A DNA stretch of 64,000 bases, taken from Przewalskia tangutica (lineage: Eukaryota; Streptophyta; Magnoliopsida; Solanales; Solanaceae). Of this stretch, positions 1-10,527 are shown in pieces. Below the pieces are notes generated by a model. The model did not search any database. It saw only the letters and a program-made list of their open reading frames with translations, and had not been told where the DNA came from. Made by a program: the position numbers and the translations under genes. The stretch is taken from NCBI GenBank assembly GCA_029844215.1, contig CM056724.1, positions 90,353,093 through 90,417,092 of the forward strand. The letters are read 5' to 3'. Positions within the stretch are counted from its first letter, which is position 1. Every line of letters starts with the position of its first letter.

Positions 1-321
1 GCAAAGGTGGCCTCGAATGTCGATCCACTATTTTCCAGCATCCCCACAACACCAATAACTCATTGTCACCATAACTCGACACTGGGACAAATTTTAAATC
101 TGCATCGGCCCCACCTTTATTTTTCAGACACCAACAACACATTATAAGTTTTATCACCACGACCCAGCATCATAATTCGACACTGAGACAATTTTTGAAT
201 AGACATTTGACCTCACTTTCCTTAACCTTCATTTTAATTCCGATGAACGAGACAAAATTGGCTATAAGTCAACGTCTTTATCTGAAGATTCTTTCATCCT
301 CTCCATACAAAGAGGGACAAC
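1..321. other. Unresolved left flank with an imperfect tandem pair
   Basis: I recognise no gene here. Two stretches about 100 bases apart resemble each other: each has the core ATAAYTCGACACTGRGACAA (near 72 and near 172) with similar flanks, so this may be the end of a tandem repeat extending left of the window. The 64-codon open frame at 195-389 runs into the LTR at 322 and has no recognisable features. Confidence 0.35.
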
Positions 322-1667
322 TGTTGACACCCAATTTTGTCCATCCCCTTCAATCAATAACCAATAAATTAAATAATTTTCTTTTTTAGAACTGCAATTT
401 TTACATCGCAAAAATAATCTCTACACCAATAATATATGTATAATAAACATATACATGCGTAAATAAGGAGTTTGATAATGGCACCGCACCTTACGTAGAA
501 TATTAAGCACTTCGGGTCTCGCACTCGCATTTATCAATTTTAAGCCCTATTTTATTTTCATTAATTCTTAATAATTTTAATAATAATAAATACGTAAATA
601 AGTAAATAATTTAGCAATAACGTCGTGTCAAATAGCATAGTCGCATTTATTAATACGCAAAACAATTTCGTAATTATTGTAATAATTTAAACCCATGCTA
701 AAATTAATAAAGCACCTAAAGTCATATCAAGATAATTTAATTTTAGCTCAAATAATAATAAATAAGGCACAATAAATAAGATTTTAAATAAAAGCACCGC
801 ATTTTACGTAAAGGCATTAAGCAATCCTTAAATATCATATCTGCATTTAGCATTTAAATAATTTAATCTAAACTCCATTCAATTTTAATTTAACATCGCA
901 AAATACACATAATAAGTAAGTTTTAATAACGGTCTCGCATTATAAATGTTAAACACTAATTAATTAGCACGCCCGCATTTATGGTCAATAATTTAAATCC
1001 AAGCTAAAACTAAGGGCGTATCAAAATAATTTAATTTACCACTAATTAAATAATACACCTAAAACTTTACCTAAAACCCATTAATTAAATAATAACTATC
1101 CTAAAACTAATATCCAGGCCCATTTTTTCCACACCAGCAACCCACTACCCGCGACCCAATTGTTACACCCCGTAGTTCCAGAGTATGTATATGAGGACGT
1201 ACGTACGAGAATACGACACAAAAATTGGAAAGAAAGAAAGATGTGATTTTTCGACGGAAAAGTTTCCGGATTTTGTGAAGGAAAAAGGTTCGTTAATGGG
1301 AATTGGATTCCCAGATTTGGTATTCGGACTTTTTGGAATATTTGAGAATTATGGAATTTTATTTCCGAAATTAGTCACGTGGGGCCCACGGGAGAATTTA
1401 CGGTTTTGTGGGGCCCACTTTATTGTCGGATTTTGGCATTACGGATATTTTCGGAAGATGAAATATTTTGGACGAGTAGGGGGACGACACGTGTCACCCC
1501 CATGTGGCCATGTTGCCGAAGGGTGAAGTTGTCCTGGGCGGTTGGTAGTGGACAAGTGGCTAGTCACTTGTCCAAATTTTGTCGTGGACATGTGGTTGGT
1601 AGAATCCACACCCACATGTCCCCAATCTACACTACACACTTGCCTAGATCTTGACCCTTGATTTTTC

Positions 1668-1675
1668 TATAAATA
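1668..1675 (+). promoter_or_regulatory. TATA box of the S3 LTR
   Basis: TATAAATA lies about 507 bases from the LTR start, in the context 'ttctataaatacccc', a typical plant LTR core promoter position. Transcription would start about 30 bases downstream. The assignment rests on motif and position only. Confidence 0.55.
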
Positions 1676-3483
1676 CCCCTTGGTTGCAAGACTTTATTCA
1701 TCCACATTAGAGAGTTTCCAAGGCAAAAATTATACTCCCTCCCCTTAGTGAGTTCTCGTCCAACACCCCCCCACCTTTGTGTAAAAAATTCTTCAAGTGT
1801 TGGTATAGTCCCAAATACCTTAGCCTTGTATCCCTAGTAGTATTCTAAAGTTATCCCAACATAAGAGCCCGGAAATACTACTTTATTCCAATAGTCGCAA
1901 AATGAAACCCTAGGAAAAATCTTCATAGTTGGTTGAAGTGTTAAGAGAAGTTGTTTAGAAACTTCTAAGGGTTGCTTGGAGCGGGTTGAAGCGTAAGGAA
2001 GTGGAGCTAAACGTTGCTCAGGATCGACTTATAAATCTTGGATAATTTTGGGCTTATCGAGGTAATGATCTTTACCCCCCTATTGTAAATGGAGATTACA
2101 TGTTGTAGTAATGTATAGTTGAGTATACTATATATAGAATGAATATTGATAAGAATTGAACTGTATTTACATTGGACTGTATTTACAGTAGACTTGTAGT
2201 ATTATTGTGGGGCAGAATTGTACACGTCCGGTTAGACGTGTAATCCCCTCTGAGTTGTTGGCTTGGTAGCGGGCCTTGATAGTGGAGGTTATTTTTGTGG
2301 TTGTGGGGGGAGGTGCTGCCGAATTTTCCGTAGAATAAAGAACCTTGTCCTTTGAATTGTTCTACGAAGAGATCTAGAGGTTGATAGACGTTTTGTGACC
2401 TTTATAGGTTGAAGTTCTACGAGTAGCGTATTCTACTTGAAGGGTGGAAAAGGCTAGCAGGGTTATAGTACTGTGGAGCGTTTTGCTAATTGTCGATAAT
2501 CGTCGCGAGGTATGTGAACCTCTTCCTATCCTTTCTAGCATGATTTTTGTGAACTATGTAGTACGGTAGACGTACGTGTGCTAAACGAATTAAGTTGGTT
2601 TAAAACATAAAGTTTTATAATGGCTTTATGGGAAGTTAATTATAACGACTTTATGAAGGTAAAAGAATGGGTTATTGGTTTTAAAATATAAGAGACTTGA
2701 TTTATATTTGACTTAATATAATATGTGAAGAACTTGAATTGTGTAGAAAGTTGTGAAACCTCATTCATGAGTAATGAGTACTTGGTTTTTAAATAATAAT
2801 GCTATATTGATTTCGGAAAGGGGAAAGAATATCGAACAAGCCAATGCAGCGTTATTAAAGGAAAAGGTAATGACTATTAATTAACTTAAAACAAGTAGAA
2901 TCTTCCATCTGCATAGAAGCTAAGATAAGACAAAATTGTATTACATTTCCTAGATCATGGCTGCTTTAATAAGATCATTAATAAACAAGTTTTGATTTTC
3001 TTAAAAATTACAAAGTAAGGACTTGATTTATAAAAGAGAAAGACTTGAGAATTTGAAGTGTTTTCGTTTAAAAGGAAGGCATGCTTTCGTCTTAAGTTGG
3101 TTTAAAAAGACGGTATGGAAATTGTTTTGGTTTACCTAAAAAGATAGTTGCTCTATTTTGATACTACGGGTATCGTGTGACTTTTGTGAAAGACATGGAA
3201 CTTTTTTTAAAAGAATTAAAGTATGTAGTACTTTAGGGTTAAGAACCCGGATTTGTTGACATGAAATAAAAGTACCTTGTGTGAGTAACTTGCCTATGTT
3301 TTGCCTGTGATAGCCTTGTAATACTTTCTTGTCGGTTTGATAAAGTGAACATGTTATGATGCTACGTGTGTTAGTATCTTGTGATGTTTGTGTAAGGGGG
3401 TTATTCTTGTTGTGCTTACGTTGTTTAACGACAAGCCCGTTGTACTGGTATTATATCACATACCCCCCTGACTTGTTATGTTG

Positions 3484-3733
3484 CCGAGGGTTAGCTACCC
3501 CCGATGCGAGGAATACCTCATGCGGGTCTATGTGACCTATGCGGAATTGCGGGAGTTCCAGGATGATCACTCCGGGTGTGTTACGCCGATGCGAGGAATA
3601 CCTCATGCGGTCCAGGTGACTATGCGGATTGCGGGAGTCCAGGTTGATGCCGAGGGTTAGCTACCCCCGATGCGAGGAATACCTCATGCGGGCCTAGGTG
3701 GCCTATGCGGAATTGCGGGAGTTCCAGGATTAG
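3484..3733 (+). repeat. Short tandem repeats inside the S3 LTR
   Basis: The core 'gatgcgaggaatacctcatg' occurs three times at spacings of about 81 to 87 bases. Each is followed by variants of 'cctatgcggaattgcgggag'. The core is itself partly self-complementary (GAGG...CCTC). This is typical of internal minisatellites in the transcribed part of long plant LTRs. Confidence 0.7.
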
Positions 3734-6700
3734 ACGCGCACAATGATACTGCGGGCGAGTGGCCCAGCTTCGATCATTTGGCGGTCTAGAAAGACCTCGC
3801 GATACAGTTTTATAGCATTGTTGGTACGGTGGGTTCTAGTAGTCGGCTATGCCTTCGTACTTACCCCGTACGGTTTTTATGACCCAGGTGGGACCTGATG
3901 TTCATGTGTATTCCTTGGTGTTTTATATCATGGACTGCCAACAGTGAGGAAGGAATTCCACGGGCATGATTGATATTGTGGGCATGAGACCCATGGTTAT
4001 ATTTGAGTGATGACTTTGAGGGCGTGAGTCCCTGACTTGACATGACTGCTTACATATTGTGTATCGTAGTTTGGTTATCATATATGTCTCCTGTTTTATA
4101 TAGACTATTATGATTTCATTCTGATTTTCGATTCACATACTGTACTGTTAGATCGACCTCCTTCGGCCGCTCATGCCGCAGGTAGAGGTACACCAGTTGT
4201 TGATCCTCGCTCATAGGATCACAATTCAGCGTTTTGGGAAGCTCCATTTCTCCGGAGGCTTATCTTGTGGTATGATTCCCTGAGAGTGTAGGTTCTTGTA
4301 CATTCAGGGGTATGGCGGGGCCCTGTCCCGTCGTTGTTGTTATAACATTCTTAGAGGTCTGTAGTACTGTTGTGGGCAGGGTTTGAAAAAGGGATGTAAC
4401 TGTTCAGGTTTAATCTTTTTTATATATACAGAAAGGTAACCGTTTTGGTTAGCCTGTTTTCTTATTTCATTATTGTATATCTTGTTTCATGTGTAAGTTT
4501 TTATTTCCGCTGATTTTCTCTGATGTTGTATCACTAGGGTGCCCGGGGTAAGGCACCAGTCACGGGCCCGGGGTCGGGTCGTGACACCAATACCTTCCCC
4601 AGCCCTTTATCCTTCCTCGTCCAGCCCACCTTTCCTTAAAAAACCTAGACTTCATCCCCTTCAAAAGATGAAACCTAAAACCTAAGGAGGTCCGCCGCAC
4701 CCCTTTACCCCCCCCCCCCCCCCACACTCCATCGCCGCCACAATAATCTCTGTAAACTTACCAAAAAAATCACAATCAAATCCTCCCCATAACAAACTTA
4801 CCATAGAAGTCGTGGTGAGAACCAGCACCAAAATCGTAATCAAATCATCCCCAAATCATACTTACCATAACAAGAACGATACCAAAATCAGCTCCAAATC
4901 AAAGTTACCTTTCTTAAGAACCAAATAATCCTCGAATAAGTACGAAATCGTAACCAAAATCGCAATAAAATCAGTCTAAAATCATGATATTACTACCAAA
5001 ATCAGAACCCACAAAAGAATTATATATACGGGTGTTTATTAACTTCAAAGACATCAATCTTCTAGGGCGAACTAGTGCAGCACAAAGACATAATCCACAA
5101 AGCTTTCACGCTCTAAACCCTCCGTTATTAATCCGAGCTTTATAGTAAAAATCTCGTTCTTCTTCGTCGCATAGGCATAAGCCTTTCGAGTGAATCGACG
5201 GTCGAAACGCCGCCTCAATTCGCTACCCACAAAAGGTTCGTAAACTCGCTCTCTTTCTATTATTTAGTTATTTGATTTGTACTGTGTGCTCTGTATGATA
5301 AGGTCCATATGTTGTTTTTTTGTCAAATCCATTTGACTTAATTTGGTCATCGTTTGAATCTACGATTCCAGATAAGTATGTTAGTTGTGGCCTTCAGTAT
5401 TTGTGGTGCCGATTCTGTTTTGAGCATGTGCGTATTCGATCGTGGTTTCTCTATGAGTATGGCTAAGTGTATAACATTTTGTATAAGGGTCCTAGATCCA
5501 TTTTTGTGTTGATAGTCGAGATATTATGATTCCACCATATATTTGTTAGGATTAACTCAGGCCTGGAAGATAGGTAATACTTGTCTCTATTTGTTGAATT
5601 CATGAAAACTGCCCAGTACCTAGATGACTACTGTTGTGTGATTCAATCTTAGATTTCTACATACCCCTGTCTTTAGTATGATCCAAAATCTAGTACATGA
5701 AGTACATTGCCTCTGGATTTTACAGCCCCGACACATACTACTGGACCTGAAATTTGGTAGAAGTATAGAAGTTGTTATCTTATTTTTTATTTCTAGGGAT
5801 ATTGCATATCAAGATCATGCTAAAATATTAGTCGTATACTGCTTTACTTGGATATACTTGGTATATGAATCAATTCAGTTTGTTTGATATAAGAACATTA
5901 AGTTGAAAGTTGTCTATGCTAAAGTGATTCCAATATAATAGTACGAGACTTGTTTGGTCGATAAGTCCTTCGTTTGATGCATCCTGACTAGTTTAGCCTC
6001 GTATACTTTGAAATGAATCATTGATTAACTATGTTTGTTTGTCGACGATACCGCATTTGATAACTGTAATGGATGGTCATTGACATACCACTGTCCAGTC
6101 TTCATTAAAATGCTATAGTTGATCGAGGTCTTCCGATTTTTATGCTAAAAATTCTGAAACATTGAGGCTATCCTCTTTAGTCATTGGGAATATGCACTTT
6201 TATTATTGGGTTGAGAATGCCCCTGTCTGTCCAAGCGAAATTGGTGAGTAAAATTGGTTTTATTAATAGAAACAAGTCGTGTATCCGTATATACGTCCAG
6301 ATGTATCATGTGTATTTTGAATATCATGTAGATCAACTCTTTACATGGCTGTGTGAGTAAATATAGACTTATATAGGCATGAATGAGATTATCTGTAAAT
6401 TAGGTTCTTCATAGATATAGTACCAACTGACTTTCTTCCTTAAAATCTGAAATTTCTAGCTTTCTGGACCCTTGATTGGTTTCTGCATATTGTTTACACC
6501 CCAGGGCCATATTTCCTTCTCGCTGCATGCACTGTTCATATCTGAGCTCAACCCATTACGCTGCATTTCGTCTTTATTACTTGCTGATTTTGCAATTTAA
6601 TCATGGCTTACATGCTTGAGTGTAAATCATATGTACTAACTTTTGTGCCAAATATTTGTTTATTATTTTGATAAATTTTGGGCATATACTAATCCTTTTC

Positions 6701-6739
6701 TTTCTTATTTTACATGATATGCGTCGGGAGAATAATCAA

Positions 6740-6758
6740 GAGTCTCGGTATGAGACTC
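6740..6758 (+). other. Conserved hairpin 1 in OG LTR A
   Basis: The 7-bp perfect stem GAGTCTC/GAGACTC encloses the 5-base loop GGTAT. The same stem with a different loop (ATTGC) lies at the matching place in LTR B (52559-52577). Stem conservation with loop divergence suggests that the structure is under constraint. Confidence 0.6.
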
Positions 6759-7416
6759 ATCATGATTTCCATATCGCCGTCCACACTTCTGCCGCAGGGC
6801 TTCCAAACAACAATGGGATGGAATGACGTCGTGTCTAGACATTACATCAACTCCAATCTCATTCCTTCCTTGCTTATTTATTTATTTATTTATTTATTAT
6901 TGTGACAAATATATTTGTTAACCTTGTAATTAATAGGACAACTAACTCTACTAGTCCTTGACTACATTGGACGGGTAGTTTAAAAGATGAATCCATTCCT
7001 TATTTATTCTAGGTTTATCATATAGATCTAAATCTAAAATAATTCAACTAACTCTAGCTATGCTTTAGTCATGTAGTCAATATATCATTCCATATCTAAT
7101 TCTTAAGAAATAAATTTTCTCATAAGCTCTTCATTAACCTTATCAATTTCGTACTATCTTACGTTGTTTAAATACACATTTCATCAAAAACCAAATTTGC
7201 ATCCCATCCTAATATATGCTTTATTTATAAAACATTTCTATACAATGCCTTCTAAATACATATCTTATCCAAAATTAACTTATATATATATTCTACAAAA
7301 ATGAAGATTTTTTTTACCAAAAATACATTTTTTATAAGCACTTACCACATCTTTGTTTGAAATTTTTTAGAATGTATTCTTTAACATAAATAATTGACTT
7401 AGGTTTGAACGGATAA

Positions 7417-7461
7417 CCGCAAGTTAGCGGATCTTAAAGGATGCCTCACCCATTCCCTTTA
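7417..7461 (+). other. Conserved 3' hairpins in OG LTR A
   Basis: CCGC-AAGTTA-GCGG (7417-7430) is followed by the stem TAAAGG/CCTTTA (7435-7440 with 7456-7461). In LTR B the second stem is TAGAGGG/CCCTCTA, so one A-T pair became G-C on both arms. Both sit shortly before the LTR end, where polyadenylation structures are expected. That role is inferred. Confidence 0.6.
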
Positions 7462-7676
7462 GGATAATAAAAAACCCTTACCCAGAATCTTATTAAGTTT
7501 AACAGACATTAAAATGGAGTTAATGTTAACTTTAATTAGTTAACATTTAGGTGTCCTAATTCACCAAATTGATTAGGTGGCGACTCCCTTAATACTTAAC
7601 ATTTTACATTTTGGGGAGGATAACCATTTCGTCGCGCATTCAAGCCTGAGAGTTCAAAATCAGGCGCGACAACCGC

Positions 7677-8051
7677 TCCCGAGAGTGGTGGAAACAAGGG
7701 CCCACGAGAGGTGAATGACGTCAACTGGAACAAGAGGAGAAGACTGAAGATGTTATTCTACCTTGTAGCAGAAGGCCTACATCTGTCCCAGACAAAGGAT
7801 CCGAAGAGTAAGGAGGAAATAGACACGTAGTCCAACAAAAGGACTGACGTGGGCCAGAATCCAAAAGGTCTAAGTTAATACTCCTTCTCAATAATTCTTA
7901 ATAAAATAGTTCATAATGAGATTAGATAATTTCTGAATAAAGTGTGTAAGCGAGGCTAGAAATATTAAGTGTTTTCATTAAAAACGTATATTCCCTACAC
8001 CTTAAAATCAGAAGTTTAATCTCACCTACCTCCCCGATTAACGATTGTACT
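7677..8051. other. Unresolved spacer between LTR A and the small hAT element
   Basis: I find no confident gene. The plus strand gives short open stretches broken by stops. With the two hAT elements removed it continues through 9097-9207 into 37862 onward, so it may be an early part of the decayed copia element, but I could not align it to a named domain. Confidence 0.3.
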
Positions 8052-8059
8052 GTTAGAAA

Positions 8060-9088
8060 TAGAAGTGAGCGGGTCCGGGTACCCTAACTTTTTTGAACTA
8101 TCCGGACCCAACCCAATAAAAGATCGATTTCTAAATTTACTATCTGGAACCTACCCGAATCCCGCGGTTCCGGGTAGGTTCCCAGATACCCTGTAAATTT
8201 TTGAACCCTCGTGAAGATATCCACTAACTTTTTAAGAAATATACAAATAAATTGAGTTTACCTACTTCTCTTTGCAAGTTCAACATGTGATGCCTTTACT
8301 TCATGATCATCTCCGGTTTTCATCAGACCCTATTAACCTTCAGAAGTTAGAAAATGCTAATCTCATAAACTAACAATTTCTAAAATATTCAAACAAGTTG
8401 CAAGAAGCAAAAGCCCCAGGTTCGCCTGATTTACGAGTATTATCACCTTAGTTATAACCAATAGAGACAGATCCATACGGTTCATAAGAAGATCTGAGAT
8501 AGTATTCTTCACATATTGAACAGCACCGGAAACATCTCTTTGACACTCAGTTACAAGGTTCTTGACTAAGAGACAATTATCCCTCCGAACAGTTTCAATC
8601 CCTGGTGAAAATTGGTAAAACTGTAACAATTTACCAAACAGAATATGCACATAAGAAATGAATAATTTGAATAAAGTAAGAATTATTACATTAGAGGTAA
8701 CACATTTGGTTTGCTAAATTTTCAATGATAATAATATGAATATAGGTTGGCATTGAAGGTGACAAAAGTTCCAAAAATATGCTGAAGATGAAAAGACTAG
8801 GCATCGACAGAGCTCACCTTTAGCATCCATTTTGTCATGTTTGTCCATAGAAGGCCAGCATATCTCTTCTTGCTAATCATCAGATATGGGTAATAATCAA
8901 TAGACATGGGTATTGGTTTCGGGGTCGGATACCCTATCTCTATTTGTCGGAACCGGACCCGACATTGATCGGTTCCTAATTTTACTATCCGAAACCTACT
9001 CGTTATTATAATATATCTATCAGAAATCTACCCGTTAGTGTCGGTTCCGGTCGGGTATCTGGATACCCTATATCCGTGCTCGCCCCTA
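8060..9088. mobile_element. Non-autonomous hAT element carrying captured gene sequence
   Basis: The perfect 8-bp TSD GTTAGAAA lies at 8052-8059 and 9089-9096. The ends are TAGAAGTGAGCGGGTCCGGG on the left and, reverse-complemented, TAGGGGCGAGCACGGATATA on the right, an imperfect terminal inverted repeat starting with TAG. Both subterminal zones are rich in 'gggta/taccc' and 'ccggaccc' type motifs, as in other plant hAT families. The 1029-bp element has no transposase. Its middle (about 8266-8898) is host-gene-derived. This matches the idea of a Pack-type hAT. Confidence 0.85.
8266..8898 (-). pseudogene. Captured fragment of DNA polymerase delta catalytic subunit gene
   Basis: Read on the minus strand, three exon pieces join in frame across two introns that keep canonical borders. 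The first exon (about 8898-8818) translates to YYPYLMISKKRYAGLLWTN and, after a 1-bp-type shift, KMDAK, ending at a GTGAGC donor. The second (8601-8447) starts after a TTTTCACCAG acceptor and encodes GIETVRRDNCLLVKNL through ISDLLMNRMDLSLLVITK. The third (8329 to about 8266) starts after ATAG and reads GLMKTGDDHEVKASHVELAK. These match the part of POLD1 downstream of the polymerase active site, as I know the family. The second exon appears to lack about six residues after VTEC. The rest of POLD1, including the catalytic motifs, is absent, so it is a non-functional genomic capture, introns included, which argues for DNA-level capture. Confidence 0.85.
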
Positions 9089-9259
9089 GTTAGAAACAAT
9101 ACCTTAAATAAAAGTTATGGACTTAGGTTGTATTAAAATTGGAATTATGGATAATCCTAAGAAAAATTCAGGAATTTCCCTGGGCACCAATCACAGGGGA
9201 AGAGGGCTAGAGGACTAGGGATGGCCAGTGGGACGTGTCGGGGTGGGTTTGGCAGGATC

Positions 9260-9283
9260 GGGGCGGGGGCGGGATGGGGAGGG
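9260..9283 (+). other. Potential G-quadruplex at the hAT left end
   Basis: Four or more G runs of three to five bases are separated by one or two bases (GGGG-C-GGGGG-C-GGG-AT-GGGG-A-GGG). It sits within 70 bases of the hAT terminus. It meets the usual motif definition, but folding is not shown. Confidence 0.5.
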
Positions 9284-9344
9284 TGGCGGGATCTAACTGG
9301 GGCGGGCCGGGTCCGAGCGGGACGAGACCAAGTCTCATCCAGGT

Positions 9345-9349
9345 TCTGG
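9345..9349. repeat. Left TSD of the GY1 array (TCTGG)
   Basis: TCTGG directly precedes the LTR terminus TGTCACG. The same five bases follow the last LTR at 34713-34717. This single pair brackets the whole four-LTR array. Confidence 0.9.
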
Positions 9350-10027
9350 TGTCACGCCCCAAATTTTCCTAAGTCTTTACTTAGGGCGTGATGGCACCTG
9401 GACAATTATTTTCCACCAGGAGCACCATTTAATTCTCTTTATTTAGAAATTTAAACTTATATTCAAATACGGAGCTATTAATAAAAATAACAATAAAGAA
9501 ATTTGTTTATGACTTTATTGAAAATATAACGCGAGCCATGCTCGTGCAAATATTGTTTCTACATAGACATACTGACAAATATTATTCTAAGTTGGAAGGG
9601 AGACCATTCCACACGGGCATTTCCCGAGACATTGAGACTGACATTCTGAACCTGACGAGTACCAAGCCCGAAACAATGGACTTGGTATGACAAGAGGTCA
9701 TGGACGATCGCTAGCCTTGGCGTGGAGCCTTTCCTCTATCACGCTTTCAAACATGTTAAATAAAGAGTCACCCTACCATCCGGGAGTGAGAACCTTACCC
9801 CGCAATTCAAAGTAACACCACAATATTCCTAAGCGCAATCACATTATAACGTAATAAGCATATTGCAAAACATATCGAGTTACAACATTTTTAAATATGC
9901 AACAACTCCTCATAGGAAATTCTTGATTTAACTAACACTTCATTTTATCTCGTATACGTTAAGACATTCCCTACATTTCCACATGTTTATTACATTTATA
10001 TATTTGTGAACGCGTATTCACTTTTCA

Positions 10028-10039
10028 TATTTATATATA
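10028..10039 (-). promoter_or_regulatory. TATA box of GY1 LTR 1
   Basis: The minus strand reads TATATATAAATA immediately downstream (in element sense) of the palindromic repeat array. Equivalent sites are at 17585-17596, 25127-25138, 32684-32695, 55264-55275 and 62781-62792. This sets U3 at about 2 kb and R/U5 at about 650 bp. The start site itself is inferred. Confidence 0.5.
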
Positions 10040-10067
10040 GGTGAACATGTATTCATCTTTCATATTT

Positions 10068-10527
10068 GTTGCGTGCAACCCGATCCATTATATTTACGTA
10101 TTTGTGAACACGTATTCACTTTAGGTTTTGTTGCGTGCAACCCGATCCATTATGTTTACGTATTCGTGAACGCGTATTCACTTTACGTTTTGTTGCGTGC
10201 AACCCACCCATTATATTTACATATTTGTGAACGCGTATTCACTTTACGTTTTGTTGCGGCGTGCAACCCGACCCATTATATTTACGTATTTGTGAACACG
10301 TATTCACTTTACGTTTTGTTGCGGCGTGCAACCCGACCCATTATATTTACGTATTTGTGAACGCGTATACACTTTACGTTTTGTTGCGGCGTGCAACCCG
10401 ACCCATTATATTTACGTATTTGTGAACACGTATTCACTTTACGTTTTGTTGCGGCGTGCAACCCGATCCATTATGTTTATATTTATATATTTATGTGAAC
10501 ACGTATTCACTTTTCATATTTTTCAGA
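10068..10527 (-). repeat. Palindromic tandem array in LTR 1 (about 7 units of 61-63 bp)
   Basis: Each unit contains two inverted repeats: GTGAACACGTATTCAC (or GTGAACGCGTATTCAC), with an ACGT or CGCG core, and GTTGC-GGCGT-GCAAC (or GTTGCGTGCAAC). Units whose length is a multiple of three give a spurious open frame on the plus strand. Confidence 0.85.

Larger units (their letters stand above)
1161..4586 (+). mobile_element. S3 solo LTR (gypsy type), 3.4 kb
   Basis: It begins TGTTACACCCCG and ends CGGGTCGTGACA, and is bounded by the perfect 5-bp TSD CCAAT (1156-1160 and 4587-4591). No PBS, internal coding or second LTR is present, so it is a solo LTR left by LTR-LTR recombination. Its termini match those of element D read on its own sense strand (TGTTACACCTCG to CGGGTCGTGACA), so both probably belong to the same group of chromovirus-like gypsy elements. 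Short open frames inside (for example 1185-1526 and 3478-3660) have no protein similarity that I recognise. Confidence 0.88.
322..7671 (+). mobile_element. OG-family LTR (LTR A), Ogre/Tat-like, interrupted by a solo LTR
   Basis: The sequence starts TGTTGACACCCAATTTTG and ends near GGCGCGACA. It is collinear with LTR B at 49975-53584, which has the same start, AT-rich repeats built on an 'accgcattttacgta' core, a TATA region, two conserved hairpins and the same 3' portion. Without the S3 insertion it is about 3.9 kb. No internal region or 'ctccactgggga' PBS follows, so it looks like a solo or truncated LTR. The direct repeat ACAAC at 317-321 and 7669-7673 could be the TSD, but it overlaps the expected CA terminus, so the exact right end is uncertain. 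It contains a run of 16 C at about 4708-4723 and a (TTTA)n stretch near 6877-6900. TATA-like sequence lies at 5021-5028. Confidence 0.75.

Noticed and set aside
1185..1654. Open frames near the start of the S3 solo LTR
   Set aside because: They lie upstream of the TATA box in U3 and overlap each other on both strands; no similarity recognised.
322..7673. ACAAC as the definite TSD of LTR A
   Set aside because: The right copy overlaps the expected CA terminus of the LTR; with the canonical end the flanks are ACAAC and ACCGC, which do not match.
9216..9344. CpG-island promoter of a host gene
   Set aside because: The GC-rich stretch is the subterminal region of the hAT element, mirrored at its other end, with no gene downstream.
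10068..10527. CRISPR-like array
   Set aside because: The repeats are contiguous 60-63 bp units without spacers, inside a plant LTR.
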